DNA of 9,687 nucleotides from an uncultured Collinsella sp. (GCA_900754435.1 CAAECT010000075.1:1-9687); one strand, 5' to 3'; counted from the first letter of the stretch, positions 1 through 6,586 are shown. Notes: generated by a model not told the origin, from the sequence alone. Made by a program: numbers and translations.

Positions 1-672
1 CTCGAGAAGGAGGTCGACACGCTGACCGGCATCTTCGCCGAGCCCGAGCGCCCCTTCGTCGCCATCGTCGGCGGTTCCAAAGTTTCCTCCAAGATCGGCG
101 TTCTCGATCACCTCATCGACTCTGCTGACACCCTGATCATCGGTGGCGGTATGGCCTACACCTTCTTCCTGGCTCAGGGCCTGTCCGTCGGTCAGTCCCT
201 CAAGGAAGAGGACTGGGTCGAGCGCGCTGGCGAGATGCTCAAGAAGGCCGAGGAGAAGGGCGTCAAGATCCTGCTCCCCATCGACAACCGCGTTGCCGAT
301 CACTTTGGCGAGGACGCTGTCCCCGAGGTTGTCGCTTCCGACGCTATCCCCGACGATCGTGAGGGCATGGACATCGGCCCCAAGACCGAGGAGCTCTACG
401 CCGAGGCCGTCAAGGGCGCCAAGACCGTGTTCTGGAATGGCCCCATGGGCGTCTTCGAGTTCGACAACTTTGCTCACGGCACCCAGGCTATCGCCGAGGC
501 TGTCGCCGAGGCCGACTGCACCTCGATCATCGGCGGTGGCGACTCTGTCGCAGCTGTCAACAAGTTCAACCTGGCCGACAAGATGAGCTGGATCTCCACC
601 GGTGGTGGCGCTTCCATGGAGCTCGTCGAGGGTAAGGCCCTGCCCGGAGTGGAGGCGCTTCTCGATGCCTAA
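1..672 (+). CDS. pgk: phosphoglycerate kinase, C-terminal part (5' end outside window)
   Basis: This cytoplasmic glycolytic enzyme transfers the acyl phosphate of 1,3-bisphosphoglycerate to ADP, giving 3-phosphoglycerate and ATP. The open frame runs in from base 1 and gives 223 residues, a little over half of the usual ~390-400, so the N-terminal phosphoglycerate-binding domain is missing and the nucleotide-binding domain is present. Family hallmarks are visible: GGSKVSSK at local residues 24-31, the glycine run [12 protein letters not shown] near 46-55, [10 protein letters not shown] at 144-153, GGGDS at 178-182 and STGGGAS at 199-205. It ends with TAA at 670-672 and overlaps tpiA by 8 nt, which suggests translational coupling in one operon. 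No frameshift is seen. Identification is certain; only the 5' end is unknown. Confidence 0.97.
   Translation, partial: LEKEVDTLTGIFAEPERPFVAIVGGSKVSSKIGVLDHLIDSADTLIIGGGMAYTFFLAQGLSVGQSLKEEDWVERAGEMLKKAEEKGVKILLPIDNRVADHFGEDAVPEVVASDAIPDDREGMDIGPKTEELYAEAVKGAKTVFWNGPMGVFEFDNFAHGTQAIAEAVAEADCTSIIGGGDSVAAVNKFNLADKMSWISTGGGASMELVEGKALPGVEALLDA
651..655 (+). promoter_or_regulatory. ribosome binding site that fixes the tpiA start
   Basis: GGAGG lies inside the last codons of pgk, 9 nt before the ATG at 665. It supports that ATG as the tpiA start over the in-frame upstream start at 602, which would add 21 residues unlike any triosephosphate isomerase. Confidence 0.8.
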
Positions 673-1432
673 TCGCACCCTTCTTATCGCTGGTAACTGG
701 AAGATGAACAACGACGTCGCCGAGGCTGCCAAGCTCGCCGACGAGCTGGCTCAGGCTCTGCCCGAGGTTCCGGCTGGCGTCGAGGTGCTCGTCTGCCCTC
801 CGACCATCGACATCACCACGGTTCATGACCGCATTCAGGCTGCCCCCATCGCCCTCGGTGCACAGAACGTGTACTGGGAGGCCAAGGGTGCCTTCACCGG
901 TGAGTCCTCTTGCGACATGCTCAAGTCCGCTGGCTGCACCTACTGCATCATCGGTCACTCCGAGCGTCGCGACTACTTCCACGAGACCGACGAGGACCAG
1001 AACAAGAAGGCTAAGGCTCTCGTTGCCGCCGGCCTTGTTCCCGTCTTCTGCTGCGGCGAGTCCCTCGAGGTCCGCGAGGCTGGCACCTATGTCGAGCACG
1101 TCGTGAACCAGGTCAAGGCTGGCCTTGCTGGTCTTGAGATCACCTGCCCCAAGCAGGTCGTCGTCGCCTACGAGCCCATCTGGGCCATCGGCACCGGCAA
1201 GACCGCTACCGCCGAGGACGCTCAGGAGGTCTGCGGTGCTATCCGTGAGACCCTCAAGGAGATGTTCGGCGAGGAGCTCGCTAACGGCATCCGCGTGCTG
1301 TATGGCGGTTCCGCCAAGCCCGGCAACATCGCCGAGCTCGTCGCCAAGCCCGACGTTGACGGCGCCCTCGTGGGCGGCGCTTCGCTCAAGGCTGCCGACT
1401 TCGCCTCTATGGTCGTCAAGGCAGGCGAGTAG
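665..1432 (+). CDS. tpiA: triosephosphate isomerase
   Basis: The enzyme interconverts dihydroxyacetone phosphate and glyceraldehyde 3-phosphate in the cytoplasm. The product is 255 residues, normal for this TIM-barrel family. All catalytic parts are visible: NWKMN with Asn11 and Lys13, IIGHSERR with the electrophile His98, [11 protein letters not shown] with the base Glu170 and the mobile loop 6 at about 171-178, the phosphate-binding YGGS at 213-216, and GG at 237-238. The start at 665 puts the N-terminus at [15 protein letters not shown], as in the family, with GGAGG 9 nt upstream. It overlaps pgk by 8 nt and is followed 5 nt later by gpmI, so the three are very likely co-transcribed. The protein has eight cysteines (44, 83, 91, 94, 129, 130, 161, 190), two of them close to the active-site histidine. 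Confidence 0.98.
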   Translation: MPNRTLLIAGNWKMNNDVAEAAKLADELAQALPEVPAGVEVLVCPPTIDITTVHDRIQAAPIALGAQNVYWEAKGAFTGESSCDMLKSAGCTYCIIGHSERRDYFHETDEDQNKKAKALVAAGLVPVFCCGESLEVREAGTYVEHVVNQVKAGLAGLEITCPKQVVVAYEPIWAIGTGKTATAEDAQEVCGAIRETLKEMFGEELANGIRVLYGGSAKPGNIAELVAKPDVDGALVGGASLKAADFASMVVKAGE

Positions 1433-1437
1433 GACAT

Positions 1438-2991
1438 ATGGCACAACGTCATCTTCCTGCACTCCTGATTATCATGGATGGCTGCGGCCTTGCTCCGGCC
1501 GATGGCGAGAACGCCGTCGCCGCTGCCAAGACGCCCTTCCTTGATGGCCTGTACGAGAAGTACCCCCACACCACGCTCGGTGCTTCGGGCGAGGACGTGG
1601 GCCTTCCCGACGGCCAGATGGGTAACTCCGAGGTGGGTCACCTCAACATCGGTGCCGGCCGCATCGTGTTCCAGGAGCTTTCGCGCATCAACAATGCCAT
1701 CAAGGACGGCTCCATCGCCAAGAACGAGGTCTTCGTCAAGGCTATGGACGATGTCAAGGCTGACGGTAAGACTCTCCACCTCATGGGCCTTATGAGCCCT
1801 GGCGGTGTTCATTCTCACATGAACCACGTCGAGGCTCTGGTCAAGATGGCTGCCGAGCACGGTGTCAAGACCGTTCGCGTCCACGCCTTCATGGATGGCC
1901 GCGACGTTGACCCGCAGTCCGGTGCCGGTTACATGAGTGAGTTCTGCGCCTTCCTGGCTAAGATCTCCGAGGAGACCGGTTGCGACGCTCGCGTTGCCAC
2001 CGTCTCGGGCCGTTATTGGGCCATGGACCGCGATAATCGTTGGGAGCGCATCCAGCGCGCCTACGACGTCATGGTCAACGCGTCCGATGCTGATACCGAC
2101 CCCGTTGCCGGTATCAAGGCCTACTACGAGAAGGACCCGCGCGGCGACGAGTTCGTCGAGCCCTTCGCTGCCCACAACGAGGGCATTCACGAGGGCGACG
2201 CGGCCATCTTCTTCAACTTCCGTCCCGACCGCGCCCGTCAGATGACCCGCGTGTTCACGGACAAGGAGTTCGACGGCTTTGAGCGCGAGCAGATCAAGCT
2301 CTCGCACTTTGTGACGATGACTGAGTACGATCCGACGTTTGACGTCGAGGTCGCCTTCCCCAAGACGTTCCCCGAGAACGTCCTGGCCGACGTTATCGCC
2401 GCCAATGGCCTGAAGCAGCTGCACACTGCCGAGACCGAGAAGTACGCCCACGTGACGTTCTTCCTCAACGGCGGCATCGAGGAGCCCAAGGAGGGCGAGG
2501 AGCGCGTGCTCGTCGCTTCCCCCAAGGTTGCTACCTACGATCTGCAGCCCGAGATGAGCGCTCCCGAGGTTACCGAGAAGCTCGTCGCCGCCATCAACGA
2601 GGATCGCGCTGATTTCTACATCGTGAACTTCGCGAACTGCGACATGGTTGGCCACACCGGTGTCTTCGACGCTGCCGTTAAGGCTGTCGAGGCTGTTGAC
2701 GATGCCCTGTCCAAGGTTGTCCCGGCGATTCTCGCCAAGGGCGGCTTTGCACTGATTACCGCCGACCACGGCAACGCCGATCACATGTTTGACGTTGCTT
2801 CCGACGGTTCCAAGCATCCGTTTACGGCTCACACCACCAACCGCGTGCCGTTCATCATCGTTGATGAGAAGGCACAGCTCACCGGTATCGAGGACGGTCG
2901 TCTTTCCGATATCGCCCCGACTATGCTCACCATGGCTGGTCTGGAGCCTTCCGCCGAGATGACGGGCCGCGTGCTCGCCACCGAGGCCTAA
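1438..2991 (+). CDS. gpmI: 2,3-bisphosphoglycerate-independent phosphoglycerate mutase
   Basis: This metalloenzyme interconverts 3-phosphoglycerate and 2-phosphoglycerate without a bisphosphoglycerate cofactor. The 517-residue length fits the family (about 510), which belongs to the alkaline phosphatase superfamily. Visible metal and catalytic positions are Asp14 in IIMDG, the phosphorylated Ser64 in MGNSEVGH, Asp402 and His406 in NCDMVGH, Asp443 and His444 in TADHGNADH, and His465 in TAHTTN. The inserted substrate domain shows GGVHSH (122-126), FMDGRDVDP (151-159), GRYWAMDRD (191-199) and NFRPDRARQ (260-268). These residue roles come from the known Bacillus-type structures. The ATG lies 5 nt after tpiA; its ribosome site is weak (AGGCGAG inside the tpiA end), so coupling to tpiA is likely. 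A hairpin terminator follows 28 nt after the stop. Residue 16 is Cys, where I would expect an aromatic residue. Confidence 0.98.
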   Translation: MAQRHLPALLIIMDGCGLAPADGENAVAAAKTPFLDGLYEKYPHTTLGASGEDVGLPDGQMGNSEVGHLNIGAGRIVFQELSRINNAIKDGSIAKNEVFVKAMDDVKADGKTLHLMGLMSPGGVHSHMNHVEALVKMAAEHGVKTVRVHAFMDGRDVDPQSGAGYMSEFCAFLAKISEETGCDARVATVSGRYWAMDRDNRWERIQRAYDVMVNASDADTDPVAGIKAYYEKDPRGDEFVEPFAAHNEGIHEGDAAIFFNFRPDRARQMTRVFTDKEFDGFEREQIKLSHFVTMTEYDPTFDVEVAFPKTFPENVLADVIAANGLKQLHTAETEKYAHVTFFLNGGIEEPKEGEERVLVASPKVATYDLQPEMSAPEVTEKLVAAINEDRADFYIVNFANCDMVGHTGVFDAAVKAVEAVDDALSKVVPAILAKGGFALITADHGNADHMFDVASDGSKHPFTAHTTNRVPFIIVDEKAQLTGIEDGRLSDIAPTMLTMAGLEPSAEMTGRVLATEA

Positions 2992-3018
2992 GAGAAAACT
3001 CCAAGCGTTTTCATGCAA

Positions 3019-3051
3019 GGGGGTTGCCCATATTCGGGCAACCCCCATTTT
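3019..3051 (+). terminator. Rho-independent terminator of the pgk-tpiA-gpmI operon
   Basis: A perfect 11-bp stem, GGGGGTTGCCC (3019-3029) with GGGCAACCCCC (3036-3046), encloses the 6-nt loop ATATTC and is followed by ATTTTGGTATTTCT. The stem is very stable; the T-run is short and broken, so read-through into secG is possible. Confidence 0.85.
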
Positions 3052-3070
3052 GGTATTTCTGCCATTTCTA

Positions 3071-3105
3071 CCCCGTCCCCGAGTGGCAGGTAGGGGAGAG
3101 CGGGG
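3071..3105 (+). other. G+C-rich imperfect hairpin upstream of the secG promoter
   Basis: CCCC-G (3071-3075) can pair with C-GGGG (3101-3105), and T-CCCC (3076-3080) with GGGG-A (3093-3097), leaving the bulge GAG (3098-3100) and a 12-nt loop. No T-run follows, so it is not a normal terminator. It ends 5 nt before the likely extended -10 of secG and could be a second pause or stop signal for gpmI read-through, an upstream site, or chance in a G+C-rich genome. Confidence 0.35.
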
Positions 3106-3110
3106 GATTG

Positions 3111-3119
3111 TGGTACAGT
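3111..3119 (+). promoter_or_regulatory. candidate extended -10 promoter of secG
   Basis: TGGTACAGT contains the extended -10 dinucleotide TG, one spacer base, and TACAGT (4 of 6 matches to TATAAT). There is no recognisable -35 box at 16-18 nt. Transcription would start near 3126, giving a leader of about 30 nt before secG. The terminator upstream makes a separate promoter for secG likely, but this exact box is tentative. Confidence 0.4.
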
Positions 3120-3155
3120 ACTGGAGTTTGAATTGTTCTATTAAGGAGCTTATCT

Positions 3156-3410
3156 ATGGGTCCGTTCCAGATTCTTCTGTTTGTCGTTTGGGCTGTCTCT
3201 GCCGTGGCGCTGACGATTCTCGTCCTGATGCATTCCGGTAAGGGTACCGGCGTTTCGGATATGATTGCCAGCTCGCTGTATAACTCCAGCTCAGCCACAG
3301 GCGTTATGGAGCAGAACCTTGACCGCCTGACCGTCATTATGGCTGTCGTGTTTGCCGTGTGCGTCGTGCTGTGCATGTTCTTCTTCCCGCAGGGCATCGT
3401 GGGCTACTAA
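3156..3410 (+). CDS. secG: preprotein translocase subunit SecG
   Basis: SecG is the small accessory membrane subunit of the SecYEG channel and helps protein export driven by SecA. The product is 84 residues with two hydrophobic helices, about residues 4-25 and 59-78. Between them is the typical glycine- and serine-rich cytoplasmic loop (HSGKGTGVSDM near 26-36, then YNSSSATG), and the second helix is led in by NLDRLTVIMA (54-63), the most conserved stretch of the family. The ATG is preceded by AAGGAG at 3143-3148 with 7-nt spacing. The gene stands alone between two terminators. Placement close to pgk and tpiA is common in Gram-positive bacteria, but here gpmI lies between. Confidence 0.95.
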   Translation: MGPFQILLFVVWAVSAVALTILVLMHSGKGTGVSDMIASSLYNSSSATGVMEQNLDRLTVIMAVVFAVCVVLCMFFFPQGIVGY

Positions 3411-3432
3411 GCTCGAACCACATAAATATTTG

Positions 3433-3467
3433 AAAAGGGTTCCGCAAGTGCGGAACCCTTTTTGTTT
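3433..3467 (+). terminator. strong Rho-independent terminator of secG
   Basis: A perfect 13-bp stem pairs AAAAGGGTTCCGC (3433-3445) with GCGGAACCCTTTT (3450-3462) around the 4-nt loop AAGT. The T-rich stretch TTTTTGTTT runs through 3467. It lies 22 nt after the secG stop and separates secG from the peptide transporter operon. Confidence 0.95.
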
Positions 3468-3475
3468 ACATATTT

Positions 3476-3504
3476 GTAACAGAGTCAAAATATCCTCATA
3501 TACT
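3476..3504 (+). promoter_or_regulatory. alternative upstream promoter for the opp operon
   Basis: GTAACA (3476-3481, 4 of 6 to TTGACA) is spaced 17 nt from TATACT (3499-3504, 5 of 6 to TATAAT). It lies just after the secG terminator and would give a leader of about 190 nt. It competes with the promoter at 3577-3605; both could be active. Confidence 0.4.
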
Positions 3505-3573
3505 TCGCCCAACTAAAGAAAATCTCGACCGTTAACCGGAATTAGCCCCAAATCGTGCATAAAATGCGCTACT

Positions 3574-3585
3574 GTATTGCAATAC
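3574..3585 (+). promoter_or_regulatory. perfect 12-bp palindrome over the oppA -35 box, candidate operator
   Basis: GTATTGCAATAC is an exact 12-bp palindrome. Its central TTGCAA is also the -35 box of the promoter at 3577-3605, so a dimeric protein bound here would block or alter RNA polymerase access. I do not recognise the motif as the site of a specific regulator. No regulator gene is in the window. Confidence 0.45.
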
Positions 3586-3605
3586 GTTGGCCCGCTTTGT
3601 ATAAC
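3577..3605 (+). promoter_or_regulatory. best candidate promoter of the opp operon
   Basis: TTGCAA (3577-3582, 4 of 6 to TTGACA) and TATAAC (3600-3605, 5 of 6 to TATAAT) are separated by exactly 17 nt. Transcription would start near 3611-3613 and leave a leader of about 90 nt before the oppA start. It is preferred over the upstream candidate for its spacing and the palindrome at its -35. Confidence 0.5.
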
Positions 3606-3634
3606 CAGCCAAAACGGCGGACCGCGTTTGAATG

Positions 3635-3670
3635 GTTCGATTGGGCTGTCTTGACGTTGCCCGACCGAAC
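3635..3670 (+). other. imperfect leader hairpin before the oppA ribosome site
   Basis: GTTCGATTGGGC (3635-3646) can pair with GCCCGACCGAAC (3659-3670): twelve positions with one A-C mismatch and one G-T wobble, around a 12-nt loop. It ends 19 nt before AAGGAGG. In the RNA it would form a stable 5' leader stem that could protect the message or affect translation; as DNA it could also be an imperfect protein site. No T-run follows, so it is not a terminator. Confidence 0.5.
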
Positions 3671-3689
3671 TTACTTTGTCCTATCTCAT

Positions 3690-3696
3690 AAGGAGG
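3690..3696 (+). promoter_or_regulatory. ribosome binding site that fixes the oppA start
   Basis: AAGGAGG is 5 nt before the ATG at 3702. It selects this start over the in-frame GTG at 3555, which would bury the lipoprotein signal, and over the later ATGs at 3714 and 3732, for which the spacing is too long. Confidence 0.85.
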
Positions 3697-3701
3697 ATGG
3701 C

Positions 3702-5378
3702 ATGGCTGATTCTATGTTCCACCAGCCCGTTATGGGTCGTCGCGCCTTTGTTGGCGGCACCCTCGCTGCGAGCTCCATGGCTTTTCTTGCCGCATGCGGC
3801 AAGAAGGGCGGCGACACTTCCGGTTCTGAGTCCGGTTCGACGCTGAACTTCTACATCAACAACCCGGTCTGCATCGACCCCTACAATGTCCAGGAGGACC
3901 AGGGCACTCAGGTCGAGTACCAGCTCTTTGACGCTCTGACCTCTTATGACGCCGAGAAGGGCGAGATCGTTCCGCTGGCTTGCGAGTCCTTCGAGGCCAA
4001 CGACGACGCCACCGAGTTCACCTTCAAGATCAAGAAGGCCAAGTTCCACAACGGTGACGACGTTACCTCCAAGTCCTTCAAGCTCGGTTGGGAGCGTCTG
4101 GTCAACACCAAGTCGGCCATCGCTACCGAGTATGGCCCTTCCGAGGTCTCCTATCACCTTTCCATGGTCGAGGGCTATGACGATCTGCTTGCCGGTAACG
4201 CTACTGAACTCAGCGGTGTTACCTGCCCCGACGATGAGACCCTCGTCGTCAAGCTGTCTTCCGCTTACGCCGACTTCCCCTTCGTCGCCTCTCACCCGGC
4301 TCTGGCCCCGGTTCCCGAGTGCGCCGAGTCCGATGCCAAGAGCTTCTACCTTGCACCGGTCGGTAACGGCCCGTTCATGATGGACGGCAAGTGGGAGGAT
4401 GGTCAGGAGATCAACCTCAAGAAGTTCGACGATTACTATGGCGACAAGGCCAAGATCGATGGCATCCACTTCCAGGTCATCAAGGACATGGAGACCGCTT
4501 ACAAGGAGTTCCAGGCCGGTAACCTCGATGTCTGCGACGTTCCCGTTGCTCAGATCGACGCCGCCAAGAAGGATCGCGGCGTGTCCAAGGACGGCTACAC
4601 CATGGGTGACGGCGAGCGCATGCTGCTCGGCTCCGAGCCTTCCACCTACTACCTGACCTGCAACAACACGGCCGAGCCGTTCAACAACGCCGACCTGCGC
4701 AGGGGTATCTCCCTGGCCATCAACCGTGAGGCCATCTGCAAGACTATCTTCAAGGGTACCCGTACCCCCGCCGACGGCATTGTTCCTCCGGGCATCGATG
4801 GCTACAAGGAGGGCGCATGGGAGTTCTGCGCCTACGACGTCGACAAGGCTAACGAGTACCTGGACAAGGTTGCTCCCGCTGGCGCTAACGGCGATCGTGG
4901 CATTAACGTGACCCTTTCCTACAACCAGGATGGTGGCCACAAGGAGATCATGGAGTCCATCATCGGTGACCTCGCCAAGGTTGGCGTTACCGCTGTCTCC
5001 GATACCCCTGAGTGGTCTGCCTTGCTCGAGCAGTACCAGAACTTTAACTATCAGTTCGGTCGTCTGGGTTGGATTGCCGACTACCCGATTATGGACAACT
5101 TCCTGTATCCGCTGTTCCACTCCGACTCCCTCGGTGGCGACAACCGCTCCGGTTACAACAACCCCGAGTTCGACGCCAAGGTCAACGAGGCTCGCACCAC
5201 GGTTGACGACGAAGAGCGCGTTGCTAAGATGCAGGAGGCCGACGCTATGGTCGCTGCCGACTGCCCGGTCATCCCGGTGATGTTCTACACGCACACCATC
5301 GTCGGCTCCGATCGCATCAAGCACCTCTATGTCGATCCGCAGAAGCACGCTGAGCTGGGTACCGCTGAGCTCGCCTAA
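3702..5378 (+). CDS. oppA: peptide ABC transporter substrate-binding lipoprotein (OppA/DppA family)
   Basis: This extracytoplasmic receptor captures peptides and delivers them to the OppBC channel. The 558-residue product has a lipoprotein signal: GRRAFVGG with a twin arginine at 13-14, a modest hydrophobic stretch 15-30, and the lipobox LAAC with lipidated Cys32, followed by a Gly/Ser/Asp linker. The mature part has family 5 solute-binding features: FKIKKAKFHNGDDVTSKSF (108-126), GNGPFMMDGKW (221-231), LRRGISLAINREAI (332-345) and GWIADYP (456-462). Asp460 is at the position that, in OppA and DppA structures, binds the peptide amino terminus, which favours peptides over nickel or sugars. Peptide length preference cannot be read from the sequence. 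It leads the operon, with its own promoter region, and stem-loops separate it from oppB. Confidence 0.93.
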   Translation: MADSMFHQPVMGRRAFVGGTLAASSMAFLAACGKKGGDTSGSESGSTLNFYINNPVCIDPYNVQEDQGTQVEYQLFDALTSYDAEKGEIVPLACESFEANDDATEFTFKIKKAKFHNGDDVTSKSFKLGWERLVNTKSAIATEYGPSEVSYHLSMVEGYDDLLAGNATELSGVTCPDDETLVVKLSSAYADFPFVASHPALAPVPECAESDAKSFYLAPVGNGPFMMDGKWEDGQEINLKKFDDYYGDKAKIDGIHFQVIKDMETAYKEFQAGNLDVCDVPVAQIDAAKKDRGVSKDGYTMGDGERMLLGSEPSTYYLTCNNTAEPFNNADLRRGISLAINREAICKTIFKGTRTPADGIVPPGIDGYKEGAWEFCAYDVDKANEYLDKVAPAGANGDRGINVTLSYNQDGGHKEIMESIIGDLAKVGVTAVSDTPEWSALLEQYQNFNYQFGRLGWIADYPIMDNFLYPLFHSDSLGGDNRSGYNNPEFDAKVNEARTTVDDEERVAKMQEADAMVAADCPVIPVMFYTHTIVGSDRIKHLYVDPQKHAELGTAELA

Positions 5379-5394
5379 GAGTTTGCAGCTTCCG

Positions 5395-5443
5395 TGAGGG
5401 TCAAGTATTTACGTAGACCTCATGGGAAACATACAGTTCTCCC
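5395..5443 (+). other. two adjacent imperfect hairpins after oppA
   Basis: The first pairs TGAGGGTC (5395-5402, one bulged G) with GACCTCA (5416-5422). The second pairs GGGAAAC (5424-5430) with GTTCTCCC (5436-5443, one bulged C) around the loop ATACA. Each has seven base pairs and no T-run. They may protect the 3' end of the oppA message or slow polymerase; they are modest and could be chance. Confidence 0.35.
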
Positions 5444-5453
5444 TAACCTGGGG

Positions 5454-5459
5454 TAAACT
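5454..5459 (+). promoter_or_regulatory. weak candidate -10 box for an internal oppB promoter
   Basis: TAAACT matches TATAAT at 4 of 6 positions. The best -35 in reach is CATACA (5430-5435, 3 of 6, 18-nt spacing), which lies in the hairpin above. An internal promoter would start just before the stem-loop at 5476. Support is thin. Confidence 0.2.
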
Positions 5460-5475
5460 GGCTGATGGTAATTTT

Positions 5476-5503
5476 GGGATGCCGGTCTGGCGATCGGCAT
5501 CCC
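5476..5503 (+). terminator. stem-loop between oppA and oppB, probable attenuating or stabilising element
   Basis: GGGATGCCG (5476-5484) pairs perfectly with CGGCATCCC (5495-5503), with an inner G-T and T-A pair leaving a 6-nt loop. It is followed only by ATTTAGGTTAA, a poor T-run, so full termination is unlikely. It sits 31 nt before oppB. In importer operons, such stems after the binding-protein gene are known to raise its message over the membrane genes, as with the malE-malF repeat; that role here is inferred. Confidence 0.55.
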
Positions 5504-5534
5504 ATTTAGGTTAATCCCTAGATAGGGGAGTGGT

Positions 5535-6572
5535 ATGGGTAAGTACATCGTTAAACGTGTGCTTCAGTTCATCCCGGTATTTTTGGGCGTTACGCTGATT
5601 CTGTTCGCCCTTCAGAATATCGTGCCGGGAGATCCGATCAAGCTGATCGGTGGAGACAAGGCTCTGTCCCCCGAGGTGGAGCTTCAGCTTCGCGTCCGCT
5701 ATCACCTGGTCCAGTCGGACGAGGACGGCAACGCGATCCTTGACGAGAACGGCGACCCCGTTCAAACGTCGCTCGTGGACCGTTACTTGTATTACATGAA
5801 CGGCCTGCTTCATGGCGATCTGGGCAATTCGTATCAGCGCAAGCTGCCGGTTACGGAAATTTTTGCCCAGAAGTATCCGTATACGGTCAAACTTGCCGCG
5901 TGCGCCATCGTGCTCGAGGCAATCATGGGTATCGGTGCGGGTATCATTTCGGCGGTAAAGCGTTATTCCTTCTGGGATATTTTGGTAACGCTCACCACGT
6001 CGATCCTCGTTGCGGTCCCGGCCTTCTGGCTCGGTATGTTGCTGCAGCTGTTCTTTGGCGTCATCCTCAAGGACGCTACGGGCGGTGCAATCTCCATGCC
6101 GATCTCGGGTGCCGGCGGTTCCAGCTCTCAGTATCAGGATTGGATGCACTATGTGCTTCCGACCATTACGCTGGCTTCGGTTTCGACCGCTTATGCCGCC
6201 CGCATTATGCGCTCGCAGCTGCTTGACGTCATGAACCAGGATTACATCCGTACGGCAAAGGCCAAGGGTCTCTCCAATCGCGCGATCATCGTCAAGCATG
6301 CGCTTAAGAATGCACTCATCCCCGTCGTTACCTATATTGGTGTCGACTTTGGTGGCATGCTTTCGGGCGCCATCCTGACCGAGACGGTTTTTAACTGGCC
6401 CGGTATCGGCTATGAGGTCTATCGCGCCATTAGCATGCGTGACTGGCCCATCGTTATGGGCGGCGTTACGCTCATCGTCGTCGTCGTCATGGTGATTAAC
6501 CTGCTCGTCGACATTAGCTATGCATTCCTCGACCCGCGCATCCGCCTTGGCGGTCCGTCGGATAAGGCCTAA
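5535..6572 (+). CDS. oppB: oligopeptide ABC transporter permease OppB
   Basis: OppB is one of two integral membrane subunits that form the peptide channel. The product is 345 residues, longer than the ~306-340 usual in the family. Six membrane helices are visible, near residues 9-30, 118-140, 150-177, 204-222, 250-280 and 308-332. The cytoplasmic EAA loop, YIRTAKAKGL to KNALIP (about 227-253), contacts the ATPases. GLLHGDLGNSY (90-100) before helix 2 is typical of the family. Extra length comes from an acidic insert at about 61-78 in the external loop between helices 1 and 2. The ATG is preceded by AGGGGAG at 5524-5530 with tight 4-nt spacing. OppC follows after 14 nt. Confidence 0.95.
   Translation: MGKYIVKRVLQFIPVFLGVTLILFALQNIVPGDPIKLIGGDKALSPEVELQLRVRYHLVQSDEDGNAILDENGDPVQTSLVDRYLYYMNGLLHGDLGNSYQRKLPVTEIFAQKYPYTVKLAACAIVLEAIMGIGAGIISAVKRYSFWDILVTLTTSILVAVPAFWLGMLLQLFFGVILKDATGGAISMPISGAGGSSSQYQDWMHYVLPTITLASVSTAYAARIMRSQLLDVMNQDYIRTAKAKGLSNRAIIVKHALKNALIPVVTYIGVDFGGMLSGAILTETVFNWPGIGYEVYRAISMRDWPIVMGGVTLIVVVVMVINLLVDISYAFLDPRIRLGGPSDKA
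5718..5756 (+). repeat. short tandem duplication inside oppB
   Basis: GACGAGGACGGCAAC (5718-5732) recurs as GACGAGAACGGCGAC (5742-5756) with 13 of 15 bases identical and a 24-nt period. It encodes DEDGNAIL followed by DENGDPVQ in the external loop after helix 1 of OppB, within an insert that common OppB proteins lack. The reading frame is kept, as the period is eight codons. Confidence 0.6.
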
Positions 6573-6586
6573 GGGAGGTACGTCTC

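Noticed and set aside
602..664. An upstream in-frame start for tpiA
   Set aside because: It adds residues unlike any triosephosphate isomerase, whereas the ATG at 665 has GGAGG at 9 nt and gives the normal N-terminus.
1222..3048. A 608-codon open frame on the minus strand opposite tpiA and gpmI
   Set aside because: It lies opposite two certain genes and reflects their third-position codon bias. It has no family signature and no ribosome site. The same holds for minus-strand frames at 566-1462, 3681-5348, 7390-8532 and 8532-9632.
3651..3679. TTGACG as a -35 box close to oppA
   Set aside because: The sequence 17 nt downstream is CTTTGT, not a -10 box, and TTGACG falls in the loop of the leader hairpin.
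3555..3701. An in-frame GTG extension of oppA or a leader peptide
   Set aside because: It would place 49 residues before the lipoprotein signal, crosses the best promoter, and lacks a ribosome site.
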